This document shows, piece after piece, positions 8,841 to 16,837 of a stretch of 64,000 nt of DNA. The stretch is from NCBI GenBank assembly GCA_025655575.1, contig JAHXIP010000017.1:1-64000 (forward strand). Direction: 5' to 3'. Within the stretch, counting starts at the first letter, position 1. Each line of letters begins with the position of its first letter. A program made the translations under genes and the position numbers. Source of the stretch: Candidatus Thiodiazotropha sp. (ex Monitilora ramsayi). GTDB lineage: Bacteria > Pseudomonadota > Gammaproteobacteria > Chromatiales > Chromatiaceae. The notes under the pieces were generated by a model. It worked only from the letters and a program-made list of their open reading frames with translations, ran no database searches and was not told where the DNA came from.

Positions 8841-9414
8841 TCATAGGTACCCCCATTTTGGTAATCGTGGGTAATCGGGTTTCATTTCTTTACCTGACTG
8901 ACATCACTGCATACTTAACTGCAAAGCAGTTTATGAATAGTAGCATGACGACTGGTTTACATATCTTCCGACGCTGCATTTCATACAAATTTGTTGTCTG
9001 ATCTGCTCATCCCTTTTCTGAAATGCGCCATTGTACCGGTTGCTATACAGTTTTTTCTCACCATTTTGTTTCAACCAAAGATATTGTGCCCCTGGTTTTT
9101 AGTGACGTGTGCAGTTGTTGTAGAGGGGGCGCGCGTTTTCAATGACTCACAATATTTGCATTTATCCTAAACTCAAAGAAGATGAAGCCAGTGTCTCTTT
9201 CACTGCCATCATTAATCCTCTAGCGACCAGAGATTTCTGGTCGCCAAGCAGCAGTGAGTGATTTATTGGGCAAGGTGCAGGTATTTGTATAATCGATCCT
9301 TTTCAAGGATCAAGTGATTCATACCCTGAGGTAGACAGCTAAAGCTTTGGAATTGATGGTGGAGTTTCACATGCAACTGGTGATTTATGACCTTCTTTGA
9401 TTGGGGTGGCGACA
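8841..9414. other. 574-base intergenic region
   Basis: AT-rich region between the receiver gene and the small membrane protein. One inverted repeat GCGACCAGA/TCTGGTCGC (9223-9244, loop GATT) has no T run. A 39-codon frame (9141-9260) starts with ATG but has no recognisable ribosome site or similarity. The promoter of the kinase operon is expected here. Confidence 0.4.
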
Positions 9415-9651
9415 ATGTCCAACAAGCGAAATCATGAACGTCTCATAGCGCTTTTTCTTTTGGGTGTGCTCACGCTTAACTACCCCTTATTGCATCTTTT
9501 TGGCGCGGCTTCGCTTTGGTTGGGTATTCCCGTTCTCTATCTCTACCTCTTCTGCTGCTGGTTTGTTCTCATTGTTTTAATGGCTTTGTTGATGGAAGGT
9601 CGCCGCGCAGGCGAAAGAGATACGTTGCACAGTAACCATTGGGACGGGTGA
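9415..9651 (+). CDS. Small two-helix membrane protein next to symporter-kinase
   Basis: A 78-residue protein with two transmembrane helices (around ALFLLGVLTLNYPLLHLF and VLYLYLFCCWFVLIVLMALL) joined by a short loop containing GIP, and a polar C-terminus. This size and topology match the small accessory proteins (DUF3311- or DUF485-like) encoded directly before sodium:solute symporters, where they are thought to assist the transporter. Its stop is 4 bases from the GTG of the symporter-kinase gene, so the two are probably translationally coupled. TTG 9397 would add six residues; ATG 9415 with GGGGTGG upstream is preferred. Function is inferred from context. Confidence 0.72.
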   Translation: MSNKRNHERLIALFLLGVLTLNYPLLHLFGAASLWLGIPVLYLYLFCCWFVLIVLMALLMEGRRAGERDTLHSNHWDG

Positions 9652-9655
9652 ATTC

Positions 9656-12406
9656 GTGTTGTCCGATTGGCTTATTCTTATCTGTGCTTTTGCTTACGTT
9701 GGGCTACTGTTTGCCATCGCATTTTATGCGGACATGCGATCGGATTCGGGTCGCTCGATTATCAGTAATCCGTATATCTATACACTATCGATCGCCGTCT
9801 ACTGCACCGCCTGGACCTTTTACGGCAGCGTGGGTCGTGCAGCGGGTTCAGGCATAGGATTTCTGCCCATCTATTTCGGGCCGACGTTGATGGCCTGCCT
9901 CTGGTGGTTTGTGCTACGTAAAATTGTGCGCATCAGTAAAGCCCATCGAATTACCTCCATTGCTGACTTTATCGGTTCGCGTTATGGAAAGAGCGCCTTT
10001 GTAGGTGGTGTGGTCACCGTAATCGCGGTGGTGGGAATCATGCCTTACATCTCACTGCAGCTAAAAGCCGTTGCTGCCAGTTATAATGTATTGCTCGTGC
10101 ATCCCAAGATCGCAGATGCTGCGGCGAGTCGGGCATTCTATGGTGATACGGCGCTTTATGTTGCGCTTGCCCTGGCAGCTTTCACCATTCTATTCGGTAC
10201 CCGGCATATCGATATTACCGAGCGCCATGAGGGAATGGTGGCGGCTATCGCCTTTGAGTCGCTTATCAAATTGATCGCGTTTCTCGCCGTGGGTCTGTTT
10301 GTTGTATTTGCCATATTCTCCGGCCCGGCCGACCTCTTTGCCAAAGCTGCTGAGGTACCGGAGGTAGCCAAGCTCTTTAGCTTCGACGCGATGCCTGGCG
10401 GTTACGCAAGCTGGTTGTCGCTCACTTTTCTGGCCATGATGGCTATCATGTTTCTGCCGCGTCAGTTTCAGGTTCTGGTGGTGGAGAATGTCAATGAAGA
10501 GCATATTCGCAAAGCGAGTTGGCTCTTTCCTCTCTACCTGTTACTGATCAACCTGTTTGTGTTACCCATTGCCATCGCCGGCTTAATTCTATTTCCTGAG
10601 GGTACCGTCGATCCCGACACCTTCGTGTTGACCTTGCCGATGACAGGTAATGCAGAATATCTCGCACTGTTCGCATTTATTGGCGGGCTTTCGGCGGCAA
10701 CCGGTATGGTGATCGTGGCGACCATCGCGATATCGACCATGGTGTGCAACGATCTGGTGATCCCCTTTCTGTTACGTATGAATGCACTTCACCGGGAAGA
10801 TATGAGCGGCCTGCTACTGATGATACGGCGCGGTGCCATCATCGTTATCCTGTTAATGGGGTATCTCTATTTCAGGCTCATCGGTGAGTCGTATGCGCTC
10901 GTCACGATCGGATTGGTGTCATTTGCCGCTGCTGCCCAGTTTGCACCGCCCATTTTAATTGGGATCTATTGGAAAGGGGCCAGTCGCGCCGGGGCGATAG
11001 CGGGTCTCCTGGGCGGTTTTCTGGTTTGGGCCTACACGCTGGTATTGCCTGGGTTTGCACGTTCGGGTTGGCTCTCTCAGGTCTTTCTTGAAGAGGGGCT
11101 TTTGGGCTTGTCCTGGCTGAGACCGTATCAACTCTTGGGTCTAGATCTGTTCGATCCCATCACTCACGCTGTCTTTTGGAGCATGTTGGTCAATGTAGGC
11201 CTGCTTGTTGGTGTGTCTTTGTTTGCAAACCAAAGTGCCATTGAGCGTATCCAGGCGACTCTTTTTGTGGATGTGTTTAAGCGTGGTTCGAAGACACGTG
11301 ATTCACGTATCTGGGAGAGTACCACGTCGGTCGCTGAGATACGTGAAATTCTGGCAAGATTCATCGGTACAGATCAGGCAGTTAAGGCATTCGAGCAATT
11401 TTCTCTCGAGCGTGGGCAGGTTCTCAGAGATGAGATGCGTGCGGAAAGCGCACTGGTGGAGTATACAGAACGCCAGTTAGCCGGTGCGATTGGCGCCGCT
11501 TCGGCCCGTGTGATGATGGGCTCGGTGGTGAAGGGGGAGGAACTGAGTATTGAAGGCGTGATGAAGATACTCGATGAAACCTCTCAGGTGCTCGAATACA
11601 GTCGACAACTCGAACAGAAGTCCCGCGAATTGGAAGCTGCTACTGGTGAACTCAAAGCGGCCAACGAACGCCTTACGGAACTGGACCGTCTCAAGGATGA
11701 ATTCGTCTCCACGGTCAGTCACGAACTGCGAACACCCCTCACCTCGATACGGGCGTTTTCAGAAATCCTGCGGGATAGTCCTGAGCTGTCGTCCGATCAA
11801 CGTGAAGAGTATCTGGATATTATCGTCAAGGAGAGTGAGCGTCTGACCCGCTTAATCAATGAAGTACTGAATCTGGCGAAAATTGAATCCGAAGGCGTCG
11901 AATGGAATATGCAGTGTGTGGATCTGCGGCAGGCAATCGAGGAGGCCCTGATTGCTACTCAGCAACTGGTGGCAGAGAGCTCAACTGAGTTGATCAAACG
12001 AATGCCGGATGAGCCGGTGCAGGTCACAGTGGATAAGGACCGCGTGATACAGGTGATCATTAACCTGATATCCAATGCGGTCAAGTTTTGTGATGGAGAG
12101 AGCGGTCAGATCAGCGTGCGAGTGTTTCAGAACGATGGCGTGGCTTGCGTGGAAGTGACCGATAATGGAAGCGGCATCCCACGCGGTGAGCAGGAGAGAA
12201 TCTTTGAGAAGTTCCATCAGGTGAGTGATGCTCAGGATGGAAAGCCTCGTGGTACGGGACTTGGGTTGCCGATTTGTCGCCGAATCGTCGAGCATCATGG
12301 TGGCAAGATCTGGGCAGAGAGTGAAGTGGGGCAGGGCGCCAAATTCATATTTACTCTGCCACTCAGAGCTACAGAGGATCGTGAAGAGATTCCCCAGATC
12401 GCTTGA
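9656..12406 (+). CDS. Sodium:solute symporter - histidine kinase hybrid (CrbS/CbrA-like)
   Basis: A 916-residue sensor whose first ~520 residues are a sodium:solute symporter-like domain with about 13 helices, including GTRHIDITERHEGMVAAIAF and MFLPRQFQVLVVENVNEEHI. A STAC-type linker follows (ERQLAGAIGAASARVMMGSV, about 600-630), then a coiled coil, a HisKA dimerisation domain with the phospho-acceptor His689 in STVSHELRTP, and a HATPase domain with N box QVIINLISNAVKF, G1 DNGSGIP and G2 GTGLGLPICRRIVEHHGG. It lacks a fused receiver, so stand-alone receivers at 8466 and 14867 are candidate partners. CrbS and CbrA relatives control acetate or carbon/nitrogen use; the substrate here is unknown. 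Start is GTG 9656 (TTG 9659 is possible). Confidence 0.9.
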   Translation: MLSDWLILICAFAYVGLLFAIAFYADMRSDSGRSIISNPYIYTLSIAVYCTAWTFYGSVGRAAGSGIGFLPIYFGPTLMACLWWFVLRKIVRISKAHRITSIADFIGSRYGKSAFVGGVVTVIAVVGIMPYISLQLKAVAASYNVLLVHPKIADAAASRAFYGDTALYVALALAAFTILFGTRHIDITERHEGMVAAIAFESLIKLIAFLAVGLFVVFAIFSGPADLFAKAAEVPEVAKLFSFDAMPGGYASWLSLTFLAMMAIMFLPRQFQVLVVENVNEEHIRKASWLFPLYLLLINLFVLPIAIAGLILFPEGTVDPDTFVLTLPMTGNAEYLALFAFIGGLSAATGMVIVATIAISTMVCNDLVIPFLLRMNALHREDMSGLLLMIRRGAIIVILLMGYLYFRLIGESYALVTIGLVSFAAAAQFAPPILIGIYWKGASRAGAIAGLLGGFLVWAYTLVLPGFARSGWLSQVFLEEGLLGLSWLRPYQLLGLDLFDPITHAVFWSMLVNVGLLVGVSLFANQSAIERIQATLFVDVFKRGSKTRDSRIWESTTSVAEIREILARFIGTDQAVKAFEQFSLERGQVLRDEMRAESALVEYTERQLAGAIGAASARVMMGSVVKGEELSIEGVMKILDETSQVLEYSRQLEQKSRELEAATGELKAANERLTELDRLKDEFVSTVSHELRTPLTSIRAFSEILRDSPELSSDQREEYLDIIVKESERLTRLINEVLNLAKIESEGVEWNMQCVDLRQAIEEALIATQQLVAESSTELIKRMPDEPVQVTVDKDRVIQVIINLISNAVKFCDGESGQISVRVFQNDGVACVEVTDNGSGIPRGEQERIFEKFHQVSDAQDGKPRGTGLGLPICRRIVEHHGGKIWAESEVGQGAKFIFTLPLRATEDREEIPQIA

Positions 12407-12515
12407 TTGCAGCAAATCTGTGTTGATGAGAACTGCAAGCTGCTGCTGTTATAAAAACTTTGTACGGCGGTTTTGAAAATTAAATTTTGCATGCTATGAC
12501 ATAGGTGGCTAAAAC

Positions 12516-14639
12516 ATGGTGGAAAAGTGGAGTCTGCGCTTTCGGGTTTTCCTGTTCTTTGCTCTGATCTCACTCATGGTTCCTGCTCTGTTGGGATCCG
12601 CGTTGTGGGTCGCAGCGGGTCGAATAGGACCAGAGTCGATACCTCATCTGGTGTTGTGGGGTGGCGGGGCAGGATTTGCCATTATCGGGGTGGTGCTTTG
12701 GGTATGGCTGAAGTTTGACGAAAATGTTGTTGCACCTATCAACACGTTAACCAATGACCTGCAAACACTCATTCACGCCAATCCCGAACACGGTGTTGAA
12801 ACCGAGCCGGGAAAATATTTGGGGCTATTGGCGCCTACCGCCCGCGAAATGGCTGCGGCGTTGGAATCGGCGCGGAAAAAAGTTGGCGAGGAGGTTGAAG
12901 TCGCCACCCGCAAACTGGATCAGCAACGGGCTCGACTGGAGACCATGCTTCGCGATTTGAATGAAGGGGTACTGGTTTGCAACATGAATCACCAGATCCT
13001 TTTGTACAACCGACGTGCACTGGATATCCTCCATTACTATGGTGAAATCGGTTTGGGTCGTTCTCTAACGAGTCTGCTCAATACACCGTCCATTGCCCAC
13101 GGCCTGGAAAACCTTACCGGACAGCTGGAAGCCCCGGAATCCGCAGATGGATTATCGGCACATGTGGTCTGCTCAACCACTGATGGTCGTCACATTATCG
13201 AAGGTCAATTGAGCCTGATACTAGACGCTGAGGAAACAGAGGCGACAGGGTATGTTGTGACCTTCGACGACGCCACCGAAAAACTCTCTGAACTACGAAA
13301 GCGCGATCGAATGTTACGTGATGCCATCGAGGGCCTGCGAGCACCGGTTGCAAACTTGTGCGCAGCCACCGAGATGTTAACCGACGGTGTGAACATAGAC
13401 GATGACGGCCGGAAAATGTTTGAAAACATCCTGAGCGCGGAAAGTCGCGCATTGTCGAAACGCTTGGAAAAGCTTAGCGGGGACTACGGGGAGATCATCA
13501 CAGGGCACTGGCCGATGAGTGATGTCTACTCTTCCACCTTGCTGAACTGTGTGGTTCGCCGCTTTGAATCGGACGATGCCATCCAGTGCATGATCAATGG
13601 CGACCCTGTCTGGTTGCACTGCGACAGCCTTTCCATTGTCGAATTGACTGAACGGATCATCCGCCGAATTGCCGAGACGACTTCAGCGATGACATTCGAG
13701 CTGGAACCGAGTTTCAAAAAGGACAAGATTTATATCGATATCAGTTGGCCGGGCGATGTTATCCGCTCTGGCACCCTTGACAGCTGGTTGGATGAATCAT
13801 TCGATGACTGCCTTAAGGATATGACCGGGCGCGATATACTGGAGAATCACAAAGCCGTGGTGTGGAGCGAGGGGCGCGAGGAAGGTGTCGCCTGCTTACG
13901 TTTGCCGTTACCGAAGGCAAAAGGCGATCACCGAAACGTCTCAGACAAAATGCCAGGCATGGATCCGAGACCAGAGTTTTATGATTTTGATCTCCTGAAA
14001 AACAGAGAGAGTAAAAGCTTTGATGAGCGCTCTTTGCGTGAACTGACTTATGTGGTTTTTGATACGGAAACCACCGGTATGGAACCGTCCAATGGTGATG
14101 AAATCATTCAACTGGCAGGTGTTCGTATCGTTAACGGCCGCGTTATGTCGGGTGAGTATTTCGACCAGCTGGTAAACCCAGGCCGCCGCATACCGGTGAC
14201 ATCAACAAAGATTCACCATATCACTGAAGATATGGTCAAAGACAAACCACCGATTACAGAAATTTTACCAAAATTTCATGACTATGTGGGTGATGCTGTG
14301 CTCGTTGCCCACAATGCTGCTTTCGACATGAAATTCCTGGAATTGAAAAAAGCGTCCTGCGGCATAGGTTTTGACAATCCAGTACTGGATACAGCCCTGC
14401 TTTCGGCCTATATCCATGATCATTCCAACCAGCACACACTGGATGTGCTGGCAGAACGTTTTGGCGTGGAAATCGAACCCCAATACCGCCACACAGCACT
14501 CGGAGATTCTATTGCGACGGCTGAGGTGTTTTTACGCATGATTGACTTAATGGTGGCCAGAGGCATACACACCTTTGCCAACGCCATCGAGGTCTCGGAG
14601 AAAATGGTGGAAATTAGAAGGCAACAGGCCCGGTACTAG
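12516..14639 (+). CDS. Membrane sensor protein fused to a DEDDh 3'-5' exonuclease domain
   Basis: A 707-residue fusion. Residues about 10-75 form two transmembrane helices, followed by a HAMP-like/coiled-coil part, a PAS-like region (GVLVCNMNHQILLYNRRALD, about 150) and a kinase-like dimerisation segment (RDAIEGLRAPVANLCAATEM) in which the catalytic H-box histidine is absent. No ATPase G boxes were recognised. The C-terminal ~190 residues are a PolC/DnaQ-type exonuclease with D516 and E518 (FDTETTG), D604 (HNAAFDMKF), and H659/D664 (HTALGDSIAT), a complete DEDDh active site. It would degrade nucleic acid or nucleotide ends from the cytoplasmic face of the membrane. It lies in line with the symporter-kinase and a receiver gene, suggesting one regulatory system; the target is unknown. 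Confidence 0.88.
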   Translation: MVEKWSLRFRVFLFFALISLMVPALLGSALWVAAGRIGPESIPHLVLWGGGAGFAIIGVVLWVWLKFDENVVAPINTLTNDLQTLIHANPEHGVETEPGKYLGLLAPTAREMAAALESARKKVGEEVEVATRKLDQQRARLETMLRDLNEGVLVCNMNHQILLYNRRALDILHYYGEIGLGRSLTSLLNTPSIAHGLENLTGQLEAPESADGLSAHVVCSTTDGRHIIEGQLSLILDAEETEATGYVVTFDDATEKLSELRKRDRMLRDAIEGLRAPVANLCAATEMLTDGVNIDDDGRKMFENILSAESRALSKRLEKLSGDYGEIITGHWPMSDVYSSTLLNCVVRRFESDDAIQCMINGDPVWLHCDSLSIVELTERIIRRIAETTSAMTFELEPSFKKDKIYIDISWPGDVIRSGTLDSWLDESFDDCLKDMTGRDILENHKAVVWSEGREEGVACLRLPLPKAKGDHRNVSDKMPGMDPRPEFYDFDLLKNRESKSFDERSLRELTYVVFDTETTGMEPSNGDEIIQLAGVRIVNGRVMSGEYFDQLVNPGRRIPVTSTKIHHITEDMVKDKPPITEILPKFHDYVGDAVLVAHNAAFDMKFLELKKASCGIGFDNPVLDTALLSAYIHDHSNQHTLDVLAERFGVEIEPQYRHTALGDSIATAEVFLRMIDLMVARGIHTFANAIEVSEKMVEIRRQQARY

Positions 14640-14866
14640 CGCTTAGACTCGACGAAATTGACGGTTATACCTGAGCGATGAATGGGGAGTCGGTAGTGGT
14701 GCCGATAAACCTGCCGGCATAGATTTAGGACTTGCTACCAGCTGTAGATTCATTCTACATCCAGGTGACTGCATCTGGGTAGAAAGCATCCGCGCGGAAT
14801 GTGCTACCTTTATTTTTAAGTTAACAAAAAATATGAGAACTAACGAATAACACACCGGAGAGCTCC

Positions 14867-15241
14867 ATGTCGAAGAAAATCCTGATCGTTGATGACGAGC
14901 CCAATATCGTCTTATCGGTCGAGTTTCTGATGAAACGATCGGGGCACGATGTGGTAACCGCCACGGATGGTCAACAGGCCTTGGATCTGTTAGCGGAAGT
15001 GGATCCCGATTTGATGATTCTGGATGTGATGATGCCGCGCAAAAATGGTTTTGAGGTTTGCACGGAAGTCCGTGCCGATCAGCGGTTTCAAAAGCTTCCC
15101 ATTCTCATATTAAGTGCGAAGGGGCGGGAAGCCGAAGTCAAAAAGGGTTTGTCACTGGGTGCCGATGCCTATATCACCAAACCGTTTTCCACACACGAGC
15201 TGGTCGAAAAAGTCAGCGAACTCCTGCAACTCAAGGATTGA
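14867..15241 (+). CDS. Single-domain response regulator, paralogue of the 8466 gene
   Basis: A 124-residue receiver with DD at residues 9-10, phosphorylation site D53 in MILDVMMPRKNGFEV, a serine in the switch position (ILSAKGRE) and the conserved lysine in ITKPF. It shares long identical stretches with the receiver at 8466 (VDDEPNIVLS, LDVMMPR, LGAD.Y.TKPF), so the two are paralogues of the same length without output domains. GGAGAG precedes ATG 14867. It is followed 14 bases later by the DUF294 gene, which may be its output partner. Confidence 0.9.
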   Translation: MSKKILIVDDEPNIVLSVEFLMKRSGHDVVTATDGQQALDLLAEVDPDLMILDVMMPRKNGFEVCTEVRADQRFQKLPILILSAKGREAEVKKGLSLGADAYITKPFSTHELVEKVSELLQLKD

Positions 15242-15255
15242 GGGGGAATAGTGAC

Positions 15256-16752
15256 ATGATGCCGGCAACTCAACCACCCAGACCACCCAGGCAACCCAAG
15301 ACACTGGTCGAGTTTCGTGCATCACATACCGCTGCTGGCATTGGTGAAATACCCCTTCGAGAACTGGTTAACCAGGAGCTATTGATATTCAAACCGGACT
15401 CGACACTGCGCAGTACCTTGTTTGAGCTCAATCGAGTGGGTGTTCAAGCCGGAGTGGTCGCAATAGAGCGTGATACGCCCTTGGGAATCGTCACGTTGCA
15501 CGATTTAGTCGATGCGATAACGCGCATGGGCGCAGATCTCGACGAGCCTGTCTTTCTCTTTATGACCGCTGCTCCCGTCTCCTTGCCTGCCGATTCACCG
15601 GCCCATCGAGCGAAAGTTGCTTTGACGCGGGGACGCTTGAGTCATGTGGTGCTGGTCGAACCCGATGGCCAGATTTTCAACCTGTTATCGCCGGTTGACC
15701 TACCGGGCTTTCGTGAGGGTGGGGCCGATGCACTGGTTCAGAACATCGAGCTGTCAAACAATGTGGACAGTATGGCAAAGGCATCGGAAGCTGTCCGGCA
15801 GCGCGGCCGGGAACTTTTTGCCAGTGGTATGGGTGTGGAAGCCTTGTCCCAATGGATGTCCGGCCTTAACGATCTGCTCTGCATGCGTGTGATCGAGTTG
15901 ATTGCCGACGAATTTGATCTGCCGCCCGTGTCTTGGTGTTGGATGGCATTCGGTTCCGAAGGGCGGTTGGAGCAGACGTTTGCAACGGACCAGGACAATG
16001 GTTTGATTTTTCAACCCGAGAAAGAATCTGACACACCCAAAATCCGCACTGCCTTGGTGGAATTTGCCAAAGCGGTCAATAAAGCACTCGACCACTGCGG
16101 GTTCGGACTTTGCCGAGGCGACATCATGGCAGGTAACCCCAACTTGTGCCTTTCGGTTCGTGAATGGCAACACAGGTTTCAGCGCTGGATGACGACACCC
16201 GACCCCAAGGCGTTGTTGAATGCCACTATATTCTTCGACTTCCGGCCGCTTTACGGGCAAAACGAACTGGTTGATGATCTGCATCATTGGCTATTGCCAC
16301 AACCAGCCAAACATTCACGTTTTCTGCATGCCATGGCAGTGGAGGCGCTTACTTGCACACCGCCCTTGGGTTGGCTGGGTACTTTTTCCTATGACGGCGG
16401 CAATCGGTATCCGCATACCATTGATTTAAAGAAGCACGGCAGCCGTCTGTTTGTCGATGCTGCGCGTATCTGGACCCTGAAACACGGTATTTGGTCAACC
16501 AACACCGTGGAACGTTTGCGCGTCGCGGGAGTGAAGATGCAGCGTGCTACCACTGACACTATCGCCTCTGTAGAGGCGTTCGATTTCATTCAACGTATAC
16601 GCATAAAAAGACAGTTGGCTGGAGGTACCTATGACGAAGTCAATCGGGTCAATCCAAAACACCTCAGCGAAACGCAAAAGCAAATGTTGAAAGAAGCTTT
16701 CAGACAAGCGAAATCGTTGCAGTTGAGATTAAGGCAGGAATTCGTGGATTAA
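15256..16752 (+). CDS. DUF294 protein: CBS domains plus putative nucleotidyltransferase
   Basis: A 498-residue protein. A CBS pair spans about residues 35-150 (ELLIFKPDSTLRSTLFELNR, GIVTLHDLVDAIT, LSHVVLVEPDGQIFNLLSPV); CBS pairs bind adenine nucleotides. A GlnD-like nucleotidyltransferase region follows with WMAFGSEGRLEQTFATDQDN, which has the G-S and D-x-D-type catalytic pattern, and the C-terminal DUF294 output region (CRGDIMAGNPNLCLSVREW, FFDFRPLYGQ). The family is often found with PolC-type exonuclease proteins and acetate-type symporters. It probably modifies a protein or nucleotide in response to energy charge; that is inference. The frame extends upstream over the receiver gene, but ATG 15256 with GGGGG before it is the proper start. 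Confidence 0.85.
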   Translation: MMPATQPPRPPRQPKTLVEFRASHTAAGIGEIPLRELVNQELLIFKPDSTLRSTLFELNRVGVQAGVVAIERDTPLGIVTLHDLVDAITRMGADLDEPVFLFMTAAPVSLPADSPAHRAKVALTRGRLSHVVLVEPDGQIFNLLSPVDLPGFREGGADALVQNIELSNNVDSMAKASEAVRQRGRELFASGMGVEALSQWMSGLNDLLCMRVIELIADEFDLPPVSWCWMAFGSEGRLEQTFATDQDNGLIFQPEKESDTPKIRTALVEFAKAVNKALDHCGFGLCRGDIMAGNPNLCLSVREWQHRFQRWMTTPDPKALLNATIFFDFRPLYGQNELVDDLHHWLLPQPAKHSRFLHAMAVEALTCTPPLGWLGTFSYDGGNRYPHTIDLKKHGSRLFVDAARIWTLKHGIWSTNTVERLRVAGVKMQRATTDTIASVEAFDFIQRIRIKRQLAGGTYDEVNRVNPKHLSETQKQMLKEAFRQAKSLQLRLRQEFVD

Positions 16753-16837
16753 CTTGAGTTCCACATCTCTTTTTTGCACCGCCATTGAATTGTTCTCAGT
16801 ATGCCCCACTAGAGTTGATTTGCATTTATTTATCTCC

